Shown here one piece after another: positions 30,976 to 42,240 of a stretch of DNA of 64,000 nt; position 1 is the stretch's first letter, and the number at the start of each line of letters is the position of its first letter. This stretch comes from Conchocele bisecta. Taxonomy: Eukaryota; Mollusca; Bivalvia; Lucinida; Thyasiridae. A program made the translations under genes and the position numbers. Location: positions 84,021,488 through 84,085,487 of the forward strand of contig CM055271.1 in assembly GCA_029237695.1 (NCBI GenBank), read 5' to 3'. The notes beneath the pieces are model-generated. The model worked only from the letters and a program-made list of their open reading frames with translations, did not search any database and had not been told where the DNA came from.

Positions 30976-31289
30976 TGAAAGCCGGTCTCCGCCATCTTTG
31001 TATGTACAAGCCATCATACAGTTTCACCACTTCGTGCATTGGACACATATAGCATATAATATGACAGTAAACCAAATAAAATTTGGTGCAGTACATAATA
31101 GACAGATGAGAACGGCAAGCTATAAATATTATGCCAGCAAACTATACTAAAAGAAGAGATATCTGAGCATTTCTCACATCAATCTCAAAATAAATGTCAA
31201 CATGTAAACTTTCCAATCTGATGCACAGCCTATGTTACAGTATACAATACCCATAGGTAAAGCCATATTGACTCTCAAAGTAGGTTTTG

Positions 31290-31740
31290 TTTGTTTGTTT
31301 GTTGGGGTTAACGGCCTATCAACAGCTAAGGTCATTTAAGGCCGGGGTCAATGGGTTTATTACTAAATCCCATATATTACCTGTACAAGTACATGTACAT
31401 GTTCAAGTACATGTACAAATGGGGGGAAAATCCCAAAATCAGAACTGAATATTTACAATAACAAAACGATATATTCAGCCATGAAATCAGAATAATCCTG
31501 ATCTGATGCCAGGTCATCGCCACACCAGAATCACTTGGCCCCTCCCAAAAGCAGTAGGATCAGTAATAATCTTACTACTTTTATAATGTGCAATAACCCA
31601 ATTCAACTCCCAGGTAACAAAAGAGCCAAAGATAAAAACATACCCGAGGGCCAAACCAGGCAAATCGTGATTCCTATAAGGAGGAACCCCTACCGTTAAT
31701 TTACACCGTCTCGCTCGCCCAACCACCACCCACTCTCATA
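31290..31740. repeat. Dispersed repeat Z, longest copy
   Basis: TTTG run, then GGGGTTAACGGCCTATCAAC, AGCTAAGGTCATTTAAGGCC, and the AATCACTTGGCCCC block. The head recurs at 43703-43770 and 44655-44725 (TTTAACGTCCCAGCAACAG). The minus-strand frame of 71 codons here is also open in the other copies only because they are near identical. Confidence 0.6.
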
Positions 31741-32192
31741 GTAGACGAGTTGACACCAGGGACAATACACTCAGATAACTGCTTACATGTCACTGGATTT
31801 GATAGCTAATAACAGAGTACAGTAGTGGGTATATATGGTATGTGTTGTGTGGTTTGACAGGTAAAAGTGATACACTGTGCAATTTTCTGTGTATGAAGCT
31901 ATTTATAATGGTGGTTCATGCTGATAAATACACAGGCACAAACCTGTCCAGAAAACTGACATATTTTACAGTTTGGTGTAATATATTTGACAGGAGTCCG
32001 TTCTACTGGCTTTTCTATATGTGATCAACTACATTATATCATATGTTCTACTTCACATTTTGAGTTCTTTGTCAAATGGCAGAACAGGTGAAACTGGCTG
32101 ATGGCTGTAACAGGTGCTGTATAGGATGCAGTAACGGGGCAGTGGTCACATATATGGTATACATATATTCCAACACATTTACGAAGCAATTA

Positions 32193-32549
32193 TTATAGGA
32201 ATGAATGGCCTTTTTGTGGAATTTATCGGGGTATAAACTTGGAAAAGTCGCGGGAATACTGGACGAAGGCCGGAAGGCCTCATCCAGTATTCCCGCGACT
32301 TTTCCAAGTTTATATCCCCGATAAATTCCACAAAAAGGCCATTCATTCCTTATAATTCCAGCATTTTAAATAAATTCATCAAGAAAATGTGTTTATTTTC
32401 CGTTTTATTAAGAATTATTTTAACTGCGCCTGACGGTTACGGAAAGTAGTTTGGCATGGAGTTTACTGGGATATAAATTTTGGACGGAGACTTGCAACGG
32501 ACCAATCAAATGTTAGGGAATTGTGTAAATATTTTTGTGCTGGAATTAT
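32193..32549. mobile_element. Insertion carrying an 80-bp-arm hairpin
   Basis: The left half, 32193-32355, is a hairpin: TATAGGAATGAATGGCC and about 55 following bases pair with their complement up to ATTCATTCCTTATAATT, with one indel and two mismatches. The right half is bounded by ATAATTCCAGCA and TGCTGGAATTAT. The repeat at 8460-8695 has the same flanks without the insertion (AATTAT site), so this is a mobile insertion. Confidence 0.75.
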
Positions 32550-32899
32550 CTTTGATCAACAGATGATCAGGTATGTAGTTGGTGCTTAATTGTGACCAGT
32601 TTCATTTAAGTTGGTGATAGTAGGTAGTCTGTGACAAAAATAAAAAGGTGCAATAAAAAATCCATATTTGCAATGTCGTGTCTGATATTCATATTTGGAC
32701 GAGTCTCTTGACTGTCTTAAAAAAAGTATATGTTCAGGCAATCATATCTATTTGGCAATAATCGTGGATTGCACAAGTTTGTGTTGTGATTTCTGTGTTC
32801 TAATTCTGTTCAATTTATGTATCGTCTTCATTCATTGGCTGTGTCAGAGATATAAATAGCCGTACATATATCTCTGGCTGTGTGAAGTTACCGTCCTTT

Positions 32900-33065
32900 T
32901 ATTGCTAATACCGTAACAACCCTAAATATTCGGACACCATTTATTTTGGGAAACAATATCATTTAAATATATGGTTTTGCACGACAGAGTGATACAATAT
33001 TTAGGTTTTGTATGGTTGTACTGGTTTATCGCAATAACGGTATATTTAGTCAACTTGTTGTGAAA
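32900..33065. mobile_element. MITE fragment with CCCTAAATATTCGG end
   Basis: TACCGTAACAACCCTAAATA at the left and GGTTTATCGCAATAACGGTA at the right are partly inverted; related to 24307-24542. Confidence 0.5.
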
Positions 33066-33344
33066 AAAACTTAGGATGACAAAAATATAGGAACTCAAAA
33101 TGCTGTCATTTTTATATTTTTTTTTCGGAGGATACTTTTTTTGACACACTAAAAAAGCTGAGCGTGCCCCTCATATGTGCAGGTGGGTCAGGTATTGCAG
33201 CATAGGGCAGTTGGTCCGTATTTTTCTCATTTTGACGCCATTTACGGAAAATAGTGTAAAAATATTTCATGAAATTACGCAGATGTCCTTCAGGTAAAAG
33301 GTAAAAAATTGCATGGCGCGTCTCATATGTGGGTGTGACAAGAA

Positions 33345-33546
33345 ATGGAGCCTACAGAATTTGTGACCATTGTAGATCCTGATCAAATAGCACACTCTTG
33401 TAACATGATAATGAGCTTTATTGCTTTTTACAAGCATGACACGTGTTTCATTGATGGATTGGTGAACAGTGCAGATCCTGATCAGATTGCAGATGCACAG
33501 GCTGATTTGGATCTACACTGGTCGCAAAACCCGTAAGCCCCATTTC
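33345..33546. mobile_element. Non-autonomous transposon, TGGGGCTTATGG family
   Basis: From AGAAATGGAGCCTACAG to CGTAAGCCCCATTTCT, with GTAGATCCTGATCAAATAGC and CAGATCCTGATCAGATTGC inside. Copies: 35303-35470, 46262-46500 (diverged) and the duplicates 61294 and 63243. Confidence 0.65.
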
Positions 33547-33549
33547 TCG

Positions 33550-34740
33550 AGTCACAGCCACATTAAATTTTAGTCTTATGTAATGACAAATTTGTGAAAA
33601 GTGTGTGCTGTATTCATTACAATGGCTTGTACATGTTGCTCATATACAACTACAGTCAACACTCGTTACCTCAAACTCTCTGAAGTCAAACTTGATTACT
33701 CGGTCAAATTCTTGGTCCCAAGTACATGTTTTCCTTTATAAAAACTCTCGTCAAAGGTACACTCAGTAGGTTATAATATAGGGAGACAGATAGTTTTGTA
33801 TATTCTGTTGATATGACATTTTCTGGCAAAATAAACATTCATTCACCATTATTATATATTTTATATCCGACATAAATTTACACACTGATAACAGGGGCGA
33901 TAAACGTGATTCCTTTCTAATCTGTCGAAAATATTATTTTTTCAGGTGACACATTTAATTAGTATAACAAAAAAATTAAAATGGATGAAAACCTAACATG
34001 GTGTGTTGTAAAATATATATAGCATTAGTTACGATGTCGCAACTGTCAGAATAATTGCTTAGCTATTACATGTCAACATCTTACGAGGCTATCACTATAT
34101 ATGTAACGTCTCTTCCAGTGAATGTATGCGTGGCATGTATGTGTAGCTCTATTTAGTTTGTAAATATTAATAGATGTTGTATTAATTTCTGTTGTTTGTG
34201 CTGAAGGACTGGGGCTTGCGGAGTCCTTTGCACTCTTTCACTATGGAAGATCTATACTGTTTGTTACAAGTATCAGGGGGCCATTTCACTAAACTGCGTA
34301 CGATTAAAATGTTTGTAAGTGCAAAATTATGAGTCTGTAAATTTCACATTAACAATTTGTTCTTGCCTATGTTCAATAAATGTAAATCCATCAATTTATA
34401 TTTCCAGACGATCCTAAATTTGCAGTTATGAACAATTTAGTCGAAAGAAGTTTAGTGAAACGGCCCCCAGGTATGTTTCAGTGACAGACAGCATAAACCC
34501 TGACCATTCATTAAGATGTATGGCAGTTGTTTATGCCCCCCTCCCACCTCTTTATTTCTCATTATGTGTCACAGTTAGTTTTATGTACTGTATGTAACAG
34601 GAATAGCATACACACACGTAAACATATAATATATACATATATACCGGTACATGTATATGTAGCTTGTACAGATGTGTATATGTTGGTGTGTTTTGAATGA
34701 TTGTTTATAGGTGTGTATGTTTGTATGCATTTCGACATGT
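33550..34740. other. No gene; repeat fragments
   Basis: A TACAGTCAACACTCGTTACC half-MITE at 33651, a GGTACACTCAGTAGG fragment of the 20741 family at 33766, and a 34270-34470 segment with TTTCACTAAACTGCGTACG and TTTAGTGAAACGGCCCCC, which are inverted (MITE-like ends). No exon recognised. Confidence 0.45.
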
Positions 34741-34748
34741 TTGTACTC

Positions 34749-34950
34749 TTTGTTTAAATAATAGACTGGGCCTCATGGAAGATTAGTTGTGTCTAAATGT
34801 GTAACCCTCTGTAAATAAAGTAAATTAAATTATTATTATTTTTTTATATATCTTGTAAATAATAGACTGGGCCCCATGGAAGATTAGTTGTGTACTAAAT
34901 GTGTAACCCTCTGTAAATAAAGTATATTATTCTTATTATTATTATTTATA
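34749..34950 (+). repeat. Retroposon-like 3' end, two tandem copies
   Basis: AATAGACTGGGCCTCATGGA to GTAAATAAAGTA occurs twice at about 111-bp spacing, each ending in AATAAA and a TTATT-rich tail. This looks like the 3' end of a LINE or SINE. Confidence 0.5.
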
Positions 34951-35302
34951 TCTTGCCTTATTTCTCAATAAAAACATGGTTTGACAGCACTTCAGAATTT
35001 ACTCTGAGCATTTCGTCAACTTTCAACATCATTTATCTTTCATGAGATAGTGTACATCTTGGGTACAAAATCAAATCACATAGCTGGTCTCATATGAGAA
35101 ACGCCAAGTGATTTTGTACCTAAAAACATATGCGATTTTTCAAGAAATATATTTACATTTATTTAAATGCTATTTATGGAAAATATCGTAAATTTTGCAA
35201 ATATTTTTCAAGAGATATCACACATGATCATAGGTACAAAATCGCATGGCGTGTTTCATATAGGAGTGCCAAAATATTACGTCAATATTTGTGACGGACT
35301 AG

Positions 35303-35470
35303 GAAAATGGGGCTTATGGGGTTTATGACCAGTGTAGCTCATCAAATAGCACACTGATGTAGCCTGATAAAGATCTATATTGCGTTTCATTGATGGAATG
35401 GCGAACATTGCATTGAGGATGCGCAGGCTGATCTGGATCTACACTGGTCACAAAACACATAAGCCCCATT
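35303..35470. mobile_element. MITE, TGGGGCTTATGG family
   Basis: Left GAAAATGGGGCTTATGGGGT and right CACATAAGCCCCATTTCTC are inverted; then CCAGTGTAG / CTACACTGG pair. 168 bp. Confidence 0.75.
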
Positions 35471-35670
35471 TCTCTCTCCAATTACACCCATATACAAATT
35501 TGGCAATAAAAAATTGGTTAAATATTTTTGTTCTCGTGGAATAGTGTATCAAGAACTGTATTCGTGTTTGATAATAAGTTATATTAGCCGCAAACCATAC
35601 TGTATCAGTAGTTTGGTCTTATGAAAACCAGCGGTTAAAATTGCGAGTAAAATTCTGGAGGTGTGAGGAG

Positions 35671-37089
35671 ATGGCGGAAGGCGGGGAGAGACCGCCTAAG
35701 CGTAGTTCATTGCTAAAAGTGACGAATTATAAGATGTTTGGAGAAGAAGGAGCTGGGAGTGATAGTGACACAGTTAGATATGGGATGGGGGGTGAGAAGG
35801 ACACAGGTGGGAAGTTGTCAACGGTCGGGGACGAGTTAGATGAGGAACGAAGTAGGAGCCGAAGTGAAACACAGGCGGGAAAGCGAATTGTGTGGTGCCA
35901 GTCTGCACAGATGTCCGGATGTTCCGGTAGTGACAGCGAAGAAAGTGGAGAGGACGAGGAGTTTCAACAATTAAAGTTGAAAATTGCCGCAGTTGCGGAG
36001 AAGCGAAAGTTAAAAAGAAGGCAGGTGAAGGATCGGCTCAAAGCGGAACTGGCTCAGTCAACTAAAGAACTGGAGTTCTTGAAGAAAGACGGTAACTTGG
36101 ACATGGCAGTTGGCAAACTTTCTTTGGGTGATGACAGAGTTGACATGGCAAAAGGGGGCGAAAGAAATTCTAAATCTACCAATTATATAGGTAAACGGTT
36201 GGTAAAAAATAAACACATGTACACTGATCACAATAATGTGGATGACATTACTATAAAAGATTTGCGGAATGATAAGCATTTATTGAGGAATGTGAAACAA
36301 CATATGAGACAGACAGGATTGTTAAGTAGTGATTCTGAGTCGGAATCTGAGGAATCTTCATTGGAATCAAATCAGTCTGACAGTGATGATTCTTCCTTTT
36401 TGTCTTCTGGGTCAAGCAGGAAGTCTAAGAAATTAGTAAAAAATTCAAATAAAAAGAAATCGAAGAAATAAAAAAAATCGGGAATTAATTCCCGGTCATC
36501 GGATAGGGTTAAATTCCCTCAAAGATGGCCGCACTCGCAACTTCAATTTGAATTTGTCAATAAATAAAGTTTTGAGAATTTGGATTTACGGTTATTCGTG
36601 GTAGGCGAGTTAGAAATTGTGTCGGATGCTTCGACTGGTAAGGATGAACGGAAAGGAAGAATGTCTCTGTTGAAGATGATTTTGTATTATGCCAGTACAT
36701 ACACATTTGAAGGCCTCAAGACTTTTTATGCTTCATGGCTCAGGCAAATTGAACTGGGGTTAAAATGTTGAAGTGACGATCCGCAACAGACTGAGCATGC
36801 AATACTATCTAAGTATATAATTAGGAGTGAGGCACCACTCAAAAGGAGTAAATTTAATGTGCAGCAAAGTGCAGGGGGTGATCCAAGAAAGGAAGTAGAT
36901 TCTACAGATAGAATCTGGTTCTGTTCTTGGTTCAACAGAAACAAATGCGCTAAGACAGGTGATCACTTGGATGTTGTTCGGGGTAGGATGCGGCATTGTC
37001 TACATATCTGTGCCGAATGTTGGCAACGGGACCGGAAAAAACTGAAACATCCTGAATGTTTGAAGGATTGTCCGCATTCTATCCCGTGA
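35671..37089 (+). pseudogene. Gag-like protein of the Ngaro element, three internal stops
   Basis: Start ATG at 35671 (MAEGGERPPKRSS). Residues about 1-265 are charged, rich in Ser, Glu and Lys, with a coiled-coil-like stretch (QLKLKIAAVAEKRKL) and Ser-Asp clusters. The same frame then passes TAA at 36469-36471, TAA at 36565-36567 and TGA at 36769-36771 without any frameshift, and the parts between keep sensible sequence (RLFVVGELEIVSDAS; SLLKMILYYASTYTFEGLKT). The end has a Cys/His-rich block with WFCSWFNRNKC, CLHICAECW and HPECLKDC, a likely zinc-binding domain. Ends at TGA 37087-37089, again in frame with the polymerase region. A second copy starts at 63608. Confidence 0.75.
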
Positions 37090-37104
37090 CATTTAGGGGA
37101 TCAG

Positions 37105-39002
37105 GTGGCAAATATACTCCGGGCAAATGAGCATTTGACAAATTTGTTTTTGCCAGAACTTATTGATAAGAATGTGCTAAAGTGTAACAAATTTGACGAT
37201 AAACAAATCGTCGCTATGGGGGATTGTGAAAGTTCGGATTCTGGTGATAATGTTTACCAAGCTGGTAAGGGGCTGGCTCAGAATTTAGGAATGATACATA
37301 GAGACTGCAACTTATGTAGTTTGGTGAATGAGTCGGAGAGGGTTCGAACACAATTTCTTATATCGGCACATGATAAGATAGTTAGTTCTGGTAAATACAA
37401 TTTTGAAGGATGTCAAATCTCAATTAATCAACAGTTAAATTTGCCATTTTTAAGACACATGTTGGCAGATAAGGATGACAAACTTTGTAAATTTTTAGAA
37501 TTTGGATTCCCATTGGGGTGCATTGAGGAGCCTTGTCCCTGTAAGTTATCAAGAAATCATAAGGGGGCACGGGAATTTCCAAAAGAAATAATAATATATT
37601 TTGTTAAAGAGATAGGATATAAAACTGTTTTGGGTCCTTTTAAAGAAAATCCTTTTAATATACCAATGATATTATCACCTTTGAATACAGTTCCTAAAAA
37701 AGATACAGACGAAAGACGAATTATTCTTGATTTAAGTTTTCCAAAAAATAAGGCAGTTAATGATTTAATTGTTAAGGACTATTATCTGGGACAAGGTGAC
37801 GTTAGTGTATCCTAAAGTGGATGATCTAGTAGAGCTGATTAAAGTAAAAGGCCGTGGGTGTCATTTATATAAGAAGGATTTAAGGCGGGCATATAGGCAA
37901 ATCAATTTAGACCCATTGTGAATATCATAAGGTTGGTTACAAGTATAAGGGTCATATTATGTTTGATACGGTGTTGTCTATGGGTCTGAGAAGTGCGGCT
38001 CAGATATGTCAACGAGTGACTAATGCGATTTCATTCATTATGTTTATGATAGGGATTTGTGTTTTAAATTATTTAGACGATCTGGTTTCGGCAGAGAAAC
38101 CTGAACTATCAGAGTTTTCGTATAAGACTTTGGAAGGTACTTTGGAAAAATGTGGGTTTAGGGAGTCAAAAGATAAAGCATGTCCACCAGCGACAAAGAT
38201 GGCTTTCGTAGGCGTGTTTTTTGATACTGAGAAAATGACATTAGAAATTACACCAGAAAGGTTGATTGAAATTGGGAATCTTATTAAAGTTTGGGTGAAA
38301 AAATCGGAAACATCAAAACGGGAGCTTCAATCGTTGTTAGGAAAATTGAGTTTTGTTAGCTCCTGTGTTAGACCAGGCAGAATTTTTGTTCAGAGAATGT
38401 TGAAGTTTTTACGTGAAATTTATAAGTCCAAGGAATTAAGTCACATTATCTGAAAAAGGATTTGTTGTGGTGGCATGAATTTTTGCCTCGTTTTAATGGC
38501 ATTTCAATGATGTCAATCGGTGAATGGTCAAGACCAGATAGCATTATTTCAACCGATGCATGTTTGACAGGATGTGGGGGACTGTTTGGAAACGAATATT
38601 TCCATTCAGTTTTTCCGGAGAATTTGAGCAGGCAGCGGTTGCATATTAATGCTCTTGAACTTTTGACTATAGTAGTTGCACTGAAGTTATGGGGCGAACG
38701 TTTAATCGGTCAGAAAATTGTGATGTTGTGTGATAATCAGACATCATGTAGTATAATCAATAAGGGTTCTACACGAAGTGAGTTTTTGCAGCAATGTTTA
38801 CGCGAAATTGCTTTTCTGGCAGCAACTTATGAGTTTGAACTGAAGGCGAAATACATTAAGGGTGTAGACAATCGATTAGCGGATTATTTAAGTAGGTGGC
38901 ATTTAGATGGTAATAATGCGGTAAAATTTCATGCAGAAACCGGTTAGTTGGGGTGAAATGGTGATATCAGAAGATCATTTTGAATTATCTGATATTTGGT
39001 AA
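37105..39002 (+). pseudogene. Reverse transcriptase-RNase H of the Ngaro element, frameshifted
   Basis: The first frame (37105-37815) has an N-terminal region, then PVPKK-like PLNTVPKKDTDERRIILDLS, typical of DIRS/Ngaro polymerases. Frameshifts near 37800 and 37915 lead through motif A (LYKKDLRRAYRQINL) into the frame 37959-38453 with motif B (MGLRSAAQICQRVTNAI) and motif C (NYLDDLVSA, near 38070). After a break at about 38455, the RNase H part (38462-38947) keeps D in STDACLTGCGG, E in NALELLTIVVAL, D in LCDNQTSC and D in VDNRLADYLSR. A last shift gives the end MQKPVSWGEMVIS, stop TAA 39000-39002. The enzyme copies element RNA into DNA. All catalytic acidic residues are present; only frame breaks disable it. 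Confidence 0.88.
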
Positions 39003-39008
39003 TTTTAT

Positions 39009-39984
39009 ATGATTTCAGATGAACAGTTACAGAAGTTAAAGAAGGACTTACATACTTCCAAAAAGTCAGCATTTGCAGACGGTACTAACAAAAATTTACG
39101 TATTCAATGGGAAAGTTATTTACTATTTTGTTTTCGCTTCGGTTTGATTCCTCTTCCAGCCTCGACTGAGTTAGTGTCTCTTTATGCTCAATTCTTGAGT
39201 AGATCGTTTGCTTCAACTGATTCTATGCAAAATTATATCAGTGGGGTGCGCACGATGCATTTGTTATTAGGGGTGGACATTGATTTAAATTCTTATCTAA
39301 TTAATTTAACTTTAAGGGGTATTAACCGTTTGAATCCTCATGGTACAAAACAGGCGTTGCCTATTACGCCACTTATTTTGAAGGAAATATACTCATTGTT
39401 GGATTTAACGTTGCCTGTGGACATTTGTTTTTGGTGTTTGTTTCTTTTCGCTTTTTATCTGTTGGCTAGAAAATCTAATTTGGTCCTGAATAACAAACAA
39501 GATAATTCAGGGAAATATTTATTAAGGAAAGATGTTTTGAAGGATGGTGATTTGTTAATAGTATCTTTTAGGTGGACGAAGACATTACAATTCGGTGAGA
39601 GGGTACTTTAAAATTCCTCTCATCAAATCTGATACGAATTTGTGTCCGGTGACTGCTTATAATAATCTTATTCAAAAGGTACCTTTATCATCGGATCAGC
39701 CATTGTTTTCTTATGCAGTTGGGAAGTCTATTACATATGCAATGTTTCAAAGTAAGTTGAAGTCTTTAGTTTGCTGTTTAGGTTTAGATGCGGCTGATTA
39801 TTCGTCGCATAGTTTTAGGCGCGGTGGTGCGACTCTAGCCTTTCAAGCAGGCGTTCCGGCTGATCTGATTCAACTACAGGGGGATTGGAAAAGCGATGCT
39901 TATAAGAAATATTTATCTTTTAATTTAATGGATAAAGTTTATGTGGCTAAATTAATGGATAAATTCATAACGGGTAAGGTGTAA
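39009..39984 (+). pseudogene. Tyrosine recombinase of the Ngaro element, one frameshift
   Basis: ATG at 39009, six bases after the RNase H stop. The N-terminal domain has the core-binding SAM-like fold expected (NLRIQWESYLLFCFRFGL), the catalytic domain starts at LLARKSNLVL (first Arg). One frameshift near 39600; the second frame, to 39984, has HSFRRGGATLAF (the H-x-x-R box) and DAYKKYLSF (the nucleophilic Tyr). Ngaro elements use this enzyme in place of a DDE integrase to insert circular DNA, leaving no target duplication. All four key residues that I can place are kept. The stop TAA 39982-39984 is followed by an open frame in the same phase (next entry). Confidence 0.88.
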
Positions 39985-40475
39985 TTTGTTATAGGTTTAG
40001 AGCAGACGATTCTTATCAGTGACTCGATCGCCAAGCACGTGACGGGTGTGGATGGTTTGGTGGTCGAGGCATTTCCGGGGCGGACAATAAGGGGGCTTAC
40101 AGCTGAAGTGGTGCGAAATAAACATGATATTTATAAACATTTGAGGAATTTCCAGGGAAATTACATATTTTGTTCTCTGCAATTTTGGATATTAAGGCTT
40201 CAGTGAGACTTACTTTTTCTGCGATATTACCAAGACCAGTGGACTTTAATAGGTCAAAACATTTGGTGATTAAGGCGAATAACAGAATTATGAGGTTTTG
40301 TAAATACAGGAAAATTGGTTTCCTACATACATTCCGTCCATTTGTGAGTAAGAATGGAGAGCCTCATAGACATTTGTATGCTATTAGAGACAGAGGTCTC
40401 CATTTGAATTTTGAGGGCTCTTCGGTTCTTAGCAAATTCTATATGCAGGTGATCAATAGCCTGAAGGGTTCGTAA
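39985..40475 (+). pseudogene. SGNH-hydrolase-like protein of the Ngaro element, broken
   Basis: Directly after the recombinase stop, in the same frame, comes ILISDSIAKH (block I, the D-S of the nucleophile) and PGRTIRGLTAEVV. Near 40170 the frame changes to the one ending at 40475, which has TFSAILPRPVDF, RDRGLHLNFEG (block V, the D-x-x-H-like pair shown here as D-R-G-L-H) and LSKFYMQVINSLKG. The block with GTND that should lie between is missing, so a deletion as well as a frameshift is likely. SGNH (GDSL-type) esterase domains are a known accessory of Ngaro elements; their role in the life cycle is unclear. Confidence 0.7.
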
Positions 40476-40959
40476 ATTATGTTGTTCTCATGGTGTTCAA
40501 TGTTCTGCATTCGTTTCACTTTTTCTTTACAGGCCAGAAGGGGTTGCGGGTGCTGAACAATCACGATTCAGCACCTTGTCCAACCCTTCCTCTGTTGGAG
40601 CATGTACACACGGTGGAAAAGGGTAAACGAAGGTGGGGCATCGAACACTGTGAGTATTATTTGTTTAGATACAAAGGAAACAGGTGTTACCATTTAGGTT
40701 GTTTTGGGGTTTTGTTTGTTTGTTTTTTTTTGTTTTTTTTTCTCTTTCTTTGTTTATCTTACATAAATCAAATTGAAGCATTAAATCATTGTGTTTTTTA
40801 TATAATAATGGATGAAATACCACATTCTTATACATTTACATGTACGGTAGAACCTCTTTATGTTACGGCTTGATATTTTAATTTTTATTATAGTTTGGTA
40901 ATGCCTGTTTTCTTGTATCCTAGTTTAATGTTTTGTTTTGCTTGGTGGGCCTGGGGCTT
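40476..40959 (+). other. 3' untranslated region of the Ngaro element
   Basis: T-rich, with a run of T at about 40718-40742. Several short frames but none with recognisable sequence. Confidence 0.5.
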
Positions 40960-41166
40960 GGCGGGTGGAGAAATGTTCCATTCCTCTTCTGTTCATAGTC
41001 CATGTATTGGATTATGTATTATTTTCATGTTGAGTTTATTTGGTATATGTAAATTTAGTTTCTACTATCATTTGCATAAGCTGGATTTATTTACCTCAAT
41101 ACACCATCTATATGGTTATTTGTGTTTTTCCAACTTTTTATTGCCTTATTGAATTCTTAGGAAATT
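40960..41166 (+). repeat. Ngaro direct repeat, first copy (B1-like)
   Basis: GGCGGGTGGAGAAATGTTCC to GAATTCTTAGGAAATT; repeated at 41912-42123 with only a few small indels. Confidence 0.85.
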
Positions 41167-41911
41167 GGGAATTTTTGAATATGAAAAATGTTAATTTCTC
41201 GAGAACCGAAATGTTGGCATCTCTGGTAAAATTTTCTTTTCGGCATCTTCTTCCGGTTGTCAGATTGGTTTCGGACAAATTATTGGTGTATTAATTACGA
41301 AATGAAAAAAGATCTTTATTTATGTTAAGTCGCCTATTTAATTCTATTGTTATGATCTTGATTTGGGTAATGATAATTTATATTATTTTATAAATATGGG
41401 ATAAATAATTTGTTTGTGGTTTCTATTGGTTACGTCTATGTGATTGGTTAATTTTCTGCGAGTCTGTCGGGAAGGGAAAATTTTATGTCTTACCGGCACA
41501 GTTTGATTCAGCTTTGAAAGAAGAAGTGAAATATTTTTGTTACCCGCCCGCCCATTGCCCTCTTTTATGTTTGCAATTATTATTATGCTTTATTAATTTG
41601 CTTGATTGCATGAGATTATGTTCATACAGGAGCAATAGGTGACATATGAGCCAGGGATACCTATGCGTAAGAAGATGATACGGTAGGATCTTTTAGTATT
41701 GTTGATGCATAAAATGCCGTATATTATTTTGTGATGGACGACTTTAATGATATGTGACTCCTGATATATTCTTGCATGTCAAGAGTGTATCGGAGGGGCT
41801 TATTGTTGAGGTGCTATTTGTGCCATGTGTAGATAGGTGGTTCAGGATAAACTTATTATGTTAGTCTAATTAGTGGCAGGATCTATCACAAAATAATATT
41901 AGTTGATAAGA
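41167..41911 (+). other. Region between the Ngaro direct repeats (A2 candidate)
   Basis: In the A1...B1-A2-B2 scheme of Ngaro elements this would hold A2, a copy of the 5' end. I compared it by eye with 34960-35670 and found no convincing match. A CCCGCCCGCCC tract lies near 41545. No coding signal. Confidence 0.4.
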
Positions 41912-42123
41912 GGCGGGTGGAGAAATGTTCCATTCCTCTTCTGTTCATAGTCCATGTATTGGATTATGTATTATTTTCATGTTGAGTTTATTTGGTATAT
42001 GTAAATTTAGTTTTTCTACTATCATTTGCATAAGCTGGATTTATTTACCTCAATACACCATCTATATGGTTATTTGTGTTTTTCCAACTTTTTATTGCCT
42101 TTATATTGAATTCTTAGGAAATT
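41912..42123 (+). repeat. Ngaro direct repeat, second copy (B2-like), likely 3' end
   Basis: Copy of 40960-41166. The similarity ends at GAATTCTTAGGAAATT, and sequence after 42123 has no counterpart after 41166, so this marks the 3' end of the element. Confidence 0.8.
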
Positions 42124-42240
42124 AAAACAAAAAATATCGCCCGAAAATGGATCTGTCGTCGCTGCCGAAACTCGCCCTTCATCAATCCAATAGCTGGGAT
42201 TTATTTTTCAAAGAACCCAGCCAAATATAATTTGTACACG

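Larger units (their letters stand above)
31290..36064 (+). repeat. 4.8-kb duplication, first copy
   Basis: Matches 59235-64000 base for base over long stretches with scattered single-base changes and small indels (for example near 34126, 34185, 34600, 34800 and 36010). The match starts exactly where the second gap ends and runs to the end of the window. Confidence 0.95.
35671..42123 (+). mobile_element. Ngaro-type (DIRS order) retrotransposon, nearly full length, inactive
   Basis: In order: acidic Gag-like protein with a Cys-rich end, reverse transcriptase with YLDD, RNase H, tyrosine recombinase with R...HxxR...Y, and an SGNH-hydrolase-like frame. This is the Ngaro arrangement; no DIRS methyltransferase is seen. 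A 207-212 bp direct repeat (40960-41166 and 41912-42123) fits the B1/B2 part of split direct repeats. I could not find the matching A1 repeat upstream of gag, so the 5' end is undefined. There is no integrase or aspartic protease. At least four in-frame stops and several frameshifts inactivate it. Confidence 0.85.

Noticed and set aside
30607..31017. 136-residue minus-strand frame rich in Phe and Leu
   Set aside because: Produced by the AAAAAGTAGG simple repeat.
31514..31729. 71-residue minus-strand frame, also at 59457-59672
   Set aside because: Its conservation is only that of the 4.8-kb duplication; other copies of repeat Z (17905, 57828) do not keep it as a gene-like frame.
33345..33536. 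63-residue plus-strand frame with VDPDQIA repeated
   Set aside because: Lies fully within a non-autonomous transposon whose inner inverted repeats explain the repeated residues.
40490..40873. 127-residue plus-strand frame after the SGNH part
   Set aside because: T-rich 3' untranslated sequence translated as Phe and Leu runs; no match to Ngaro proteins.
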